DNA of 64,000 nt from Ascochyta rabiei. Lineage: Eukaryota; Ascomycota; Dothideomycetes; Pleosporales; Didymellaceae. Position 1 is the stretch's first letter. Each line of letters starts with the position of its first letter. Location: NCBI RefSeq assembly GCF_004011695.2, contig NC_082408.1:977501-1041500 (forward strand), in the 5' to 3' direction. This document shows, one piece after another, positions 21,945 through 31,706 of this stretch. Under the pieces are notes generated by a model. That model ran no database searches. It saw only the letters and a program-made list of their open reading frames with translations, and was not told where the DNA came from. The translations under genes and the position numbers were made by a program.

Positions 21945-22367
21945 CTAAGAGAACCAGAGTTTCGTACGAGGATATCCCTCATTTTCGTACAATTCCTTTT
22001 CCGAATTTTCAGCATGTCGGCGCTTGCACTTCGCGCATAACGAGAAAATCCCCCTATGACAGTCCCGCTTGTCGCATTTGAACCAAGGCCAATTACGCTC
22101 CCACTCGAGGTGTTGGCCATAACTCAACCCATAAGTCTCATAATACGGCCTCTCCTTCTGCAAAAGCTCTGTGCCAAAAGTGTTCTCACCAAATTCCTTG
22201 GGAAGTAAGTCCGGTGATGGGCTCAGTCCATGGCATGGGAAATATCTCCGCATCAACACCATAGTATCAATTTTGTTGTACATCGCCAAGGTCAAAAGAA
22301 CTCTGCGACTCCATTCTTTGGCGGATATGGTCCGGTTCTGGTACCGAAAATGAGATTCCAATACCAT
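21945..22367 (-). CDS. Small Cys-rich hypothetical protein (possibly 5'-truncated)
   Basis: A 140-residue frame from the ATG at 22367. It is not recognised. The C-terminal third is rich in aromatic and basic residues and has four cysteines in the spacing FKCDKRDCHRG...LCAKCKRR, which could bind zinc. In-frame protein-like sequence (SLLGFLLERIVNPSFRV) continues upstream to about 22470 with no ATG, so a 5' exon may be missing or the gene may be a remnant. It ends 310 bases before the P450 start and begins just after the kinase-like gene, on the same strand as both. Confidence 0.45.
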   Translation of the reverse strand: MVLESHFRYQNRTISAKEWSRRVLLTLAMYNKIDTMVLMRRYFPCHGLSPSPDLLPKEFGENTFGTELLQKERPYYETYGLSYGQHLEWERNWPWFKCDKRDCHRGIFSLCAKCKRRHAENSEKELYENEGYPRTKLWFS

Positions 22368-22495
22368 GACGCGAAATGACGGGTTGACGATGCGCTCGAG
22401 CAGAAACCCGAGAAGACTTTTATGGTCAGTGCTACCGCGTACTATCGCAACGATTGCTGCTGCCGTCGAAATTTAGTTCTCAGAATTCATACCTA

Positions 22496-23752
22496 TCAAA
22501 ACAAACAGCTAAGCACATCACCATTGAACCAATTCCGGTCCTCCTTCCAACCCCTTACAACTATCTCAACCGCCCGCTGTATCAGCATCTCGACCTTTTC
22601 CTTCAACTCCGCTCCAGGATGTCTGCTGCACCAATTTATTGCATGTATACCGGCATGTATCGCAACACGATACGATAAATCTTCGCCGATACCCCCATAA
22701 CCCTGAGCAAAAGCGCAGATTACAGCCTCGCAACGATACTTAGAGTCGCACATGAAACTCTTCTCTACGAGGTCGCCGATCATCTGTCCCAAATCGGTTG
22801 CACGATTTCCAATTTGAGCAAACTCCCAATCGATGATATGGAGTTTTGATTCTGTCGGTGAAGTGAGGACGCTAGACGCGAATGCGGTCAGTGGATGACA
22901 GATAGCTACATGAAAGCGACTTACTTCCCAGTCCAAAAGTCGCCGTGTATAACACCGTAGCCGATTTCAGTCACTTGTTCGTCTACCTCCGAGAGCGTCT
23001 GTTGCTCTAGTTCGGAAGCAGCACGGACCCTTACATCTGTCAATATTTGTTTGTCTTCTTCAGAAATCATCTGGAAGGGTTCCACGATGGCCTCGATCGT
23101 GCCGTAAGTAGTACGCCATTTGAGGGATTGACTTGAATTGTTCTGTGTAATGGTACGTCGCAGCTCGAGCTGCTCGGTTTTCTGCGTCCAGCTGTGAAAG
23201 CTACGAAGCCATGCGCCGAGAGCGAAGCCGAGCGTAGGATAGTCAGGGTTTGGTAGATTCGAGATTTTACTCGAAGTCAAAATACTTGCCAGGTCTGTCG
23301 CAGGCCAGAGATCTTCAATGACTTGAACGTGGGACTGGCTATCGTAGAAGAAGCTCATCGGTGAGGATACCGGCACAGTTAAGCCTACGTTACCGAGTCT
23401 CACGTTTCGTAAAGCCTTGAGCATGAGATCTTCATACTTCTGGAAGCCCTCAGTTACTGACACAAGCACCCCTAAAACAGTAGGTGGACTTTGCGAAACA
23501 TACCGAGCGGTTGGAGTCAAGAGCAAAACTTCTGTTGATAGCGGCAAAGTTTGTCGCCTTCTTTAGAATAACAGTCGTAACAGATCCTCCATCAGCGAAT
23601 GCCAGCGGGGTCTTGAGCAGGCCGCGAAAAGTGAAATTAGCAGAGCCGCCCGTGATACGACTCAAAGCAGAGCAAGCATAACGATCATGGGACAGGCTGT
23701 CTCGGGCGCTGTCTGAAAGCTGGAGGATCTCGTCTGCACTGAGAGATGTCAT
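22496..23752 (-). CDS. Aminoglycoside phosphotransferase (APH)-family kinase-like protein
   Basis: Small-molecule kinase fold of the APH/choline-kinase group; fungal members have mostly unknown substrates. Exons 23504-23752, 22925-23448 and 22496-22871 give 382 residues. The second intron (53 bases, GTAAGT...TAG) splits the catalytic loop and its removal rebuilds HGDFWTGN, the Brenner-type motif with catalytic Asp and Asn. LHIIDWEFAQIG follows as the metal-binding IDWE. The first intron (23449-23503) has a weak acceptor. The N-terminal part has ITGGSANFTFRG as a likely Gly-rich nucleotide loop and VILKKA as the ATP-binding Lys strand. An upstream ATG at 23815 would add 21 residues; MTSLSADEILQ is preferred. 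It lies between the P450 and an MFS gene; a role in self-protection or metabolite tailoring is speculative. Confidence 0.82.
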
Positions 23753-24564
23753 GCTGATGATGATGTCGTTGAAGAACGCGGGCTTCAGCGGTGTATATAG
23801 ATGAATGTGACTCACTTGTCAAGCATGCACAGCATAAGCATGAGAATGACACAGCAGAGCCAAGCAAACTAGACTATACCACAACCAAAGAAAGATTTAA
23901 TCTAAGGACACTCCAAGATACACAGATGAGTCAGCGCGTGAGGGATCGTGTCTCCAAGCGCAAGATGTCAGCTCGATGCTTACTTGCTTTGTCCTCAACC
24001 CTTCCCTGAAAACCTGCGGGTTCTTCTCCAACACCTCACACATTTCCTCAGTGCCTTCTATGTGCTTTCAAATTCCGAATTCCAAATTCCAGCATAGAAT
24101 CGAAATGATTTGGTTCACTCAAAAACTTTGTGATGAAGCGTTCATTGTCGATGACCTACTTTTTCCTATTCTTACTCGTAAGGGTATACGCTCAGGACAG
24201 TCTTGCAAAAACCACGCCACCTTAGTCTTGCAACATAAAACAGCTCATCCATGGTCTTTTTTTGTAGCGAACATTCCTCAGAATTGCTGATTTGCTACAA
24301 CACAGTATCGAACTTGTAAACCTGAATTACCCGAAGAAACAAAAACAGGAAGTACCTAATCGGAAATATTCAGTTATATCAACATAAAGTCAAATTCGAC
24401 ATCTTTCTAGTGCGAGCAAGGTTTTGGGACCCTGATGCACGTACGGCTCCTATCACTAGACACAGCCATGATCGCGCGTACTGTCGTGACTTCGCAGCGT
24501 GATTGTTCTTATTACATGCTCAATCGCTGCAGCGTTGATAAGGGAAGCTAAAGGTTTCATGACT
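23753..24564. other. Intergenic region with kinase-gene promoter
   Basis: These 812 bases hold the promoter of the APH-like gene (transcribed leftward) and the 3' flank of the MFS gene at 24565. No gene is supported. Confidence 0.4.
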
Positions 24565-26380
24565 TCATAGCTTGTGCTGTCGAAGGAAGAGGGTAGCAAC
24601 AAACCCAGTGAGGGCGCAGCCCAAAGACACCACTATCAAAGGGTCAGAATTGAGCTACTTATGTACTTTCTGAACATACCATGCGTCCAGGTCAGCGCCT
24701 CAACATAGGATCCAATGATTGCGTTCGCGATTGCTGGCTTTACTTTGTCGATGTAATGTACGTCAGAGACGGCGCTCTCGACAATCTGTCGTGGGTGTCA
24801 GTAAAACACGCGGGTCAAGGTCATGGGTCCCATACCTTCCATCTCTTGTGGTCAGGAAAGCCCATATGAGTGAGCCGTTCATCAAGATTGGCCCTCAAAG
24901 ACTGCTGCAAAACAGCACTTACACCCGCCATACCACCCAGCATACCTACTGACGAGGCCAAGTATAGAGTCGAGGCAGCGATGGCGGCAAAACTTGGGTC
25001 AAGGGCTGCTTGTATGCTGATGAATAATGTAGAGCTAGCGATACCCGTACCGAAGCCGCCAGGAAAGATGTACAGAGACTCAAGCCAGTTAGTGTTTCCG
25101 TGCCATCGAAGGATCAGGAGCAGATAGGCCAAAGATGCAACCCCAGTAGCAGCAAGGGTCAAAGCTTTGTATTGACCTGTTCTCTTGATCACAGAACCAG
25201 CGATAAGACCGCCGATTGCATTACCGAATACCGCAGGGAAGAGGTGAGCGCCAGCGGCAGTCGATGAAGCTTTGGCAGTCACCTGAAAATAGAGTGGAAC
25301 AGCAAACATCAATCCGACTTGTGCGCCCGTCTGACAAATCATGATGAATGACGAGAGTAGCACCTCTTTGTGCCGCAGAACTGACAGCGGAATGATGGGT
25401 TCCCTGGCTACCCAACCTTCGACTATTAGGAATAGCATACCAAATGCAACGGCTCCAGCAAAGAGTAGTGCGATTCTGTGATCCGACCAGGGAACTCGGT
25501 CACCACCAATCTCCATCGGCAGAAGCAAGCCTAATATGCTCAGGGTCATAAGAATGGCTCCCAAAAAGTCGATGCGAGCGAACTTGGTTCCCTTCATTTC
25601 CTCGTCGAGAAGGTGGTGGACATGGGTCGGCAAGATCATCCACACCAGAACAATGGCAATGCCGGCAAATGGAACCTGACCTAGAAAGGACCATCTCCAG
25701 CCTACAGAGTCAGCCAGCCAGCCCCCAAGAGGTCCTCCAATACTGCGCCCTGTGGTTGCAACAATGTTTACCCACGAACGCCAAGTCGCAACATCTCGAA
25801 GGGGCACAAGGTCTGTGATCAGGATCGAGACCAATGCTGTCATGCCAGATGCACCGAACCCAGATATTACACGACCGATAATAAGCTCTGGCATCGATGT
25901 ACCAATGCCTACTAAGAAGCATCCGAGAGCAAAGAGCGCATAGGCCAAAAGTAGGAGCGCCTTGCGTCCATAGATGTCACTGAGTTTCCCATAGAGTGGC
26001 AGGGTAGCCGCTTGAGCAAGGGCAAAGCTGGTGAGGAGCCAGCTGGAGTCGTGGAGGGCATTGAACTCTGATGCAATGACAGTATGCGTAGCGAACAGCA
26101 GCGAGGAGTCTGCATTCGATATGAAGGTTCCAATGAGCAGAACGCATACGATGTGACCGACTGAAGTGGGTATCGCCGCTAGTGATGGCTCTGGCTTGGA
26201 CTCGAGTCGCGCCTCTTCGTCTAGTGATGGAACACGGCAAGGAGGATATAGCCTTTCATCAGAACCTTCACTAGACGCAGCACTCGAAAAAAGACTTGAG
26301 CTACTCGAGGAAGAATTGCCGCCGCATCGAAGTAGGAGTGGAGTGCGTTCGGTATTTGTGATAGCGCCTTGTGCAGCCAT
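24565..26380 (-). CDS. MFS transporter (multidrug / vacuolar basic amino acid transporter-like)
   Basis: Exons 24836-26380, 24680-24785 and 24565-24632 (introns 50 and 47 bases) give 572 residues. The N-terminus is hydrophilic (TERTPLL, then a run of seven Ser), followed by about 14 hydrophobic segments. Motif A is LYGKLSDIYGRKALLL, and SGFGASGMTALVSILITDLV and GPLGGWLADSVGWRWSF are typical of the drug:H+ antiporter 2 family that includes Vba-type vacuolar transporters and drug pumps. The two small 3' exons are supported because they restore a last membrane segment (SLGCALTGFVATLFL) and a clean stop; the first exon alone would end four codons into the intron. Plasma membrane or vacuole cannot be decided, and neither can the substrate. 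Confidence 0.9.
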
Positions 26381-26892
26381 AATAGTTGGTCATGAGAATC
26401 GGCGTGCTATGTTGCAATAAGCTCTCGAGATAAGGGAAATATATAGCGACCTTCTTCATTAGACATCCAAACAAATTTTTCGCCGCCAGGAGTCATGCGG
26501 CGCTCGCCTCGAACACAGTCATGCTGAGGCGGGCCGCTCGTTGAGGATAGTTGATGTTGCAACACCAGGACCCAATCGCGTCATTCTGGATCGAGCGAAC
26601 CATAACATCGACTGCGCAGCCAGAACTGCAGTTCTCTCGCCCAGTTTTCGCTCCTAGTGGGTATTGGCGATGTCGCTCTTCAAACTTTGCAGAAATCCTC
26701 AGATCCAGCTCTTCGAGATGCGAGCCCAAACGCGGGTCCCAGTCTCAACGTCGAGTCCTGTCCGTTCGCATGGCACCCGATTTTCACTTTGTAAGGCTCC
26801 GGATATGATATCTAGCACAGCGCGCTAGCTTCCCTCTATGATTTCGGGGGGATCTCTCGCTATGAGAGAACGGTGACATCCCCAGTGTAGTA
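26381..26892. promoter_or_regulatory. Upstream region of the MFS gene, ending at a transposon
   Basis: Holds the promoter of the leftward MFS gene. A plus-strand frame at 26551-26808 has no recognisable feature. The pogo-like element starts 512 bases upstream of the MFS start codon, so it may affect expression. Confidence 0.4.
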
Positions 26893-26935
26893 CCGTGTCC
26901 GTGCGCGCAACGACCGGAGTCGCGCAACAACTGAA
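26893..26935 (+). repeat. Left terminal inverted repeat
   Basis: Begins CCGTGTCCGTGCGCGCAACG and matches the reverse complement of 28979-29021 with three differences in 43 positions, all transitions. The motif GCGCAAC occurs twice inside it, a possible transposase-binding direct repeat. Confidence 0.92.
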
Positions 26936-27334
26936 AACCACCTCAACGCTCAAAATTAGATGAGGCTATAGAGCCACCCACAACAGCTATTATTTTGTGA
27001 TTTTGTGGTGTAGTACTAATTAATTACTTGCGAAAAAGATGTACTATTTAAATTTGGCTGGTAACTTGACGTTGCGGCCACGTGATGTGGTTTTGAGTGG
27101 GGGAGCTAGGGACGGCGATAGGGGACTACGACCACCAACATCATCCCTAGGACCACGTTTTTGACGCTTTTTTAGCTAGGTTGCTTGTAAAGCTTTCTTC
27201 TTACCCTTTTAAGGTAATTGTATAGCTTTTGCAGCGTTAAGCTCTTGTTGTTAACGCTGCTTTTTAGCCTCCTGTTTGGCCTTCTGATTTGCTGTATTAG
27301 CCTTCTCCTTCTCACGCACCACCTTAGCTGCCTC

Positions 27335-28965
27335 TTACGCCACATACCTCTCCTCCTTCTCCTTCTCCTTAACCAGCTTCTTAGCAGCTGCTACTTCCTT
27401 ACTAGTAGCTTTTCTAAGCCTCTCCTCCTTCTTCTTACGTTGTCTGACTCGCTTATAGAAGCGTGCTTTGTTAACCTTTCTAGGTAACCAGAACACTGCA
27501 CCACCATAGTACTCCTGCCGTTGCTGCAAGTCTAAGGTTTTGCTCTTCTTTTTGTGCTTCTTCTGCGTCTTTAGAGTCTTTTTGAGGCCATCTATCTTAT
27601 GCTGGAGGAGTGAGGTTTTAACTGAGATATGGTAGATTAATTGTCTTATCTTTTTAACGTTACTCTTACTCTAGTTTTTAACCACACGCCGCAACAACGT
27701 CTCTATTTTAAGCCAATCCTTGTTGCTATAAACAGACAATAAGGACCTATCTGAATCTAAGCTCTCTAGTGTTTTAACAAAGTAGTGGAGGATAACGTTA
27801 GGATTAAGTAGATAGATACCTGTTGCCTTAAAGGACTTAAGTATCAGCTTTTTAGTAAAGCTACACATCCACGCTGGCCAGAATAGGCAGAAGAAGTCTG
27901 CTCTAGTAATAGGTGTGTTGTTTTAAGCCTTATAGATGTATGTTATAACTGCTTTTAAGTACACTATTAATAGAGGCTTAAACAGCACTATATTAAGCGG
28001 CTGGAGCGTTTAGGTTAAGTAAGGGGAAAGGACAGCCAGGAGGATCTTGTAGTTATTACAGTACTTAATAAAGTCTATTGTTACGTGGGATCTGTGGCCA
28101 TCTAGTATTAAAAGCCTCTACTTTCTTTGTGCTTTCTCCTTAGTGTAGCAATTAAACACCTGCTTAAGCCAGGCAAGGCCTATATCCCCATTTGTCCACC
28201 CTAAGGGAGATAATGTAACTATTACAGAGTGTTTTCCTGGCTCAATTTTGGCTACCTAGTCTGATTTAATGCTGGCGTTGGCTGACTTATAGATAATGCC
28301 TGGCGGTAGTACTGTCCTATTACTACACACACACGCTATAAGCGTCTGCTAAGCTTAGTTACTATCCTAGATAGATGCTTTAATCTCTCCCTTTATCTAC
28401 ATACGCTTGCTAAACACGTGTTTTGTCCTGCCTGTAATGCTAATTATAAAGCCCTTCTTATCTATATTATATGTGTAGCGACCCTTAATAGAGTATTTAG
28501 AGATTTTGTGCTGTAGCAGGTTAAAGTAGAGCGTATATTTATTGTAGGAATCAGCGTTATAACGTAGTTAATCTATCCTAGTAGAGTAACACAAGATAAG
28601 ATAGATAGAGTACTTGTTAATAAAGTGGGTAACCTAGCTCTCACTGACTGGATTTTGAGCCACCGGCGACGCGAAATTCTGGATTATCTCTCTAGTAGGT
28701 GGTAAGTAACAAGTACTAAGCAACTCTATGTACTTTACAAGCTCTATCTCCTGTTATGGCGTTAAACGTTGCTGGTTGATGTCCTTGGTCTCCTGGGAGT
28801 CCTGAACGTGCTTGTGTCTCTGAGCTAGAGTTACGCGGTTAACGCCGAACCTGGTAGCAAAATGCTAATACACAAGTTTTTCGCCTGGTTTTAGCGCATT
28901 AATTGCTGCAAGCGCTTTGTTAATAGCTGCTATAGTTGTTGAGTTACAACGCGTTAAAGTATGGT
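27335..28965 (-). pseudogene. Degenerate pogo-like (DDE_1) transposase
   Basis: Reading the minus strand through stops gives, in order, an N-terminal helix-turn-helix area (FGVNRVTLAQRHKH), a Tc5-type DNA-binding half, then the catalytic core: NIDKKGF, WTNGDIGLAWLKQVF, RLLILDGHRSHVTIDF, LQPLNIVLFKPL, and the C-terminal SFKATGIYLLNPNVIL. Stops are mainly TAA and TAG. One TAG stands where related transposases have Trp just before RLLILDGH, a TGG-to-TAG change. The third catalytic Asp expected in LQPLD is Asn here. Both fit C-to-T change at CpA on either strand. The copy cannot encode an active enzyme. A Lys/Glu-rich tail (27335-27529) ends the frame. Confidence 0.88.
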
Positions 28966-28978
28966 GTAGTTGTGATGA

Positions 28979-29021
28979 TTCGGTCGTTGCGCGACTCTGG
29001 TCGTTGCGCGCACGGACACGG
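28979..29021 (-). repeat. Right terminal inverted repeat
   Basis: Partner of the left TIR; the GCGCAACGACC motif is present in two copies at this end. It is followed directly by the TA duplication. Confidence 0.92.
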
Positions 29022-29651
29022 TAATGCCGCCAAGCAACTGCTTCATTTTCTGAACCCTACGCCCATGTGCATCTAAACGCGACCTAAGTACCTTACATGA
29101 AAAGCGGGTAAAATGTTGGGACAAAAAAGAGGACGCAGAAGTACGGGCGACATTTGCGACATGTCGATAAAGTGGCGACGTTAGAGAGTCGATTTGACCC
29201 TGATGACAGAAACGTCACCAACGCCTCCCAGGAGAAGCATGGTGCCATCACTTCACTAGGTACTAACAATTGCCGTGTCCAACTCACGGGTAATGCAAAA
29301 CAATGATATTGTTGCCGGGCGAAATGTACGCACCCACCCCAGATTTTCACGGCTATATCAAAATCATGTCATAGACAAGCAAGAGGTTCCGACTGGCCAG
29401 CTATAGTTGGTTGACAGTGAAAGTGACAGGTGGGGTGAGAGATTGGGACAGCATGCAGGGTAAAACGTGACAACCACAGAAAACTAGCCAGTTATCTACC
29501 TGCCCGCGTTTAGTCTGTGCTGATGAATCAATGTTCCAGATTTGGGGTAGGTGCGTGTATTTCGCCAGGCATTATATGGTCGAATCTATGCAAAATATGT
29601 ACAAGAATGCTTTCTAGTTGAAGATACACACACAATTCACCCTCTCTGCAC
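29022..29651. other. Intergenic region, no gene seen
   Basis: Sequence between the transposon and the 3' end of the GH131 gene. The only longer frame (29093-29350, minus) has no motif and looks like chance. Confidence 0.4.
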
Positions 29652-30822
29652 TTAGTTCTCGCCGTTCTTAGCCTTGACCCAAGCGATGAGTTCCTTCAGA
29701 GTGAACTCAGTAGGCAGATCTGTGCCCGCGCCAGGTTCAGCCGGGGCAGAAGGAGCAGCAGCAGTGGACGAAGCTACAGGGGGCTTAGACTCGACAGCGG
29801 TGGCGGAAGATGCAGCAGCGGAAGAGGCAACAGGAGTCTTGGTGGCAGAAGACACGGCGGCGGCAGAGGACACAACGGGAGTCTCAGCGGCTGCAGATGT
29901 GGCGGCAGCAGAGGTAGCAGCAGCCGAAGAAGCGACAGCAGCCTTGGACGAGGTAGGGGCAGCGCTAGAAGCAGGGGCCGATGAGTCGCCAGAAGCAGCA
30001 CCACCAGCAGTGTTGACGCTCGTGGTGAGGTCTCCGCTCTCAATGTACACGCCGCTGAAGAACCAATCCTCAGCACCGGCAGCGTCGTTGCTGCCAGGCA
30101 GACGAAGGACACCAAGATGCCAGTCAGCGCCGTTGGAAGAGGTGCTGGCATCGAAGGGACCAGCAGTCTTGGCCAGGGCCTCACTACCAGTAGAGTGGTA
30201 GAATGAGACGGATCCAGCATCAAAATCGATCTCGTAGGCAACGTTGTGCCACTCGTCTGCGACGAGCTCGACATCCCACTTGGAGACGCCACCGACGTGC
30301 CACTGCAGGTTGGTGTTACTGCTGCCGGAAGCACCGTACTTCAGCTCAGTGAAGTGGCTCTCAAAGAAAGCAATCTGGTGCTCGTTCGTAGCAGTCGGCT
30401 TGTTGGTGCCTGCTGTCTTGATTGAGAAGTGGTAGTAGACCTTGCCCTTGTTAATGGCGGCGGTGGTCTGGGGAATGAGCTCAGTCCTCAGCATGGTCTG
30501 ACCGTTCCACTTGGCTGTCTCGTCGATGGTGATCTTGACACCTTGCTTTGAGCCGGTGTCGGCGGGGTTCTTGTAGGTCGCGTCGAGATTGACGTAGTCA
30601 GTGACAGCGCCGGAACCGTGAATGTAGTACTGGTAAGCGCCGACGGGGTTAGAGAATGACCATTTCTCAAGATCCGCAGAGGAAGTCATGTCGTTGAAGC
30701 GTCCATCCCAAAGGGTTGTGCCTGATCGCACTGTGAGTATGTGTATTACCCCTAGCTTTTGTAAACTTACCAGCGGACACAGCGCTGATGAGCGCGTTGA
30801 TGAATGCAACCTTGGAAAGCAT
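29652..30822 (-). CDS. Secreted glycoside hydrolase family 131 beta-glucanase
   Basis: Extracellular GH131 enzyme acting on beta-1,3/1,4/1,6-glucans, as in plant or fungal walls. Exons 30771-30822 and 29652-30730, with a 40-base intron (GTAAGT...CACAG), give 376 residues. Exon 1 encodes a signal peptide, MLSKVAFINALISAVSA. The catalytic domain starts at TTLWDGRFNDM and carries conserved GH131 stretches: WSFSNPVGAYQYYIHGSG, WNGQTMLRTELIPQT, HQIAFFESHFTELKYG and WHNVAYEIDFDAG, ending near YFSGVYIE-type FFSGVYIE. It is followed by a Ser/Ala/Thr/Pro linker of about 100 residues (probably O-glycosylated) and a short C-terminal helix, LPTEFTLKELIAWVKAK, that is not a classic CBM1. The 40-base intron is short even for this locus. 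Confidence 0.93.
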
Positions 30823-31706
30823 GTTGAATTGAATACGAACAGAGACCAGCTGTACGAAGAAAGCGAATGTGTACTACGAGATGTAAAAGAGGGACTGTAG
30901 TGGAATGATCGATGGCTCAAAGAGAGGCACCGATGTGTACATATAAAGCAGTCTCATTTCGAAGTATGTCGATTCAGGTCCAACCCAGGACCGAAGCGGC
31001 GCAGATGGAGCCGCCGAGTCAACCCTGCACACCAATATCTCGGAAACAAAACACCATATGCGGGATGTTTCAGAGTGCTAATCGGTTGTTCAGAGTGCAT
31101 GGACCCACCGATGTTCCATGGTCAAGCGTTGGTTCAGTACACGTCCAGCAGCGTGGTAACGACTTTCAGCATCGCGCGCGGTAATGAATCCAGAACCTCG
31201 CCGTTGTGGCTACAGACACGAGCCGCAATGACGAGAAATCGGATGGCATGACAGCGGAAGCGATCTTGTGAAACGCCTCGCTTATAGTCACTAAGCTCTA
31301 TTGGGAAAGAGTTATGCTTCTCTAGTTATAGCGTACAAGGCTTGGTGATGAGAGGATCGAGACTTGCTCCTGTTCATGAGAGCTTGTTTCAGACCGGAAA
31401 TTTGGTGTCGTTGTGTTCGGGCTTGTTGCTTCGTGACATTCCACGCACGACAGTTGCGCGCGCCCACAGCGAAATCCGCTGAGAAGGTCACCAAACATCG
31501 ACAAACACCACCAACATTACACCGTCACCAGAAGAACACACATCCCGAGACCACGATACAAGGCATCTGTTTGTCTTGATGATTAAAATGACTCTTGCCA
31601 GTAGGAACCACCCGACCATCGTAAACAGAAGGTGTAGATAATTGCAAGAGTGATTGAGTTCGAAACCTCCGCTACCTAGGTACTACTATAGAGTCAATTT
31701 GCCAAC
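30823..31706. promoter_or_regulatory. GH131 promoter and intergenic region
   Basis: The 884 bases hold the GH131 promoter (leftward) and the 3' flank of the NRPS-like gene. Short plus-strand frames here have no features. Confidence 0.4.

Larger units (their letters stand above)
26893..29021 (-). mobile_element. Full-length pogo/Fot1-like Tc1-mariner element, RIP-degraded
   Basis: A 2129-base element bounded by TIRs of about 43 bases and flanked on both sides by the dinucleotide TA (26891-26892 and 29022-29023), the Tc1/mariner target duplication. The interior is AT-rich and reads on the minus strand as a broken DDE_1-type transposase. Orientation is right to left. Complete boundaries and TSD show an ordinary transposition into this site followed by decay in place. 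Confidence 0.93.

Noticed and set aside
29674..30201. Ala/Glu-rich plus-strand frame opposite GH131
   Set aside because: Antisense of the Ser/Ala linker; low complexity only.
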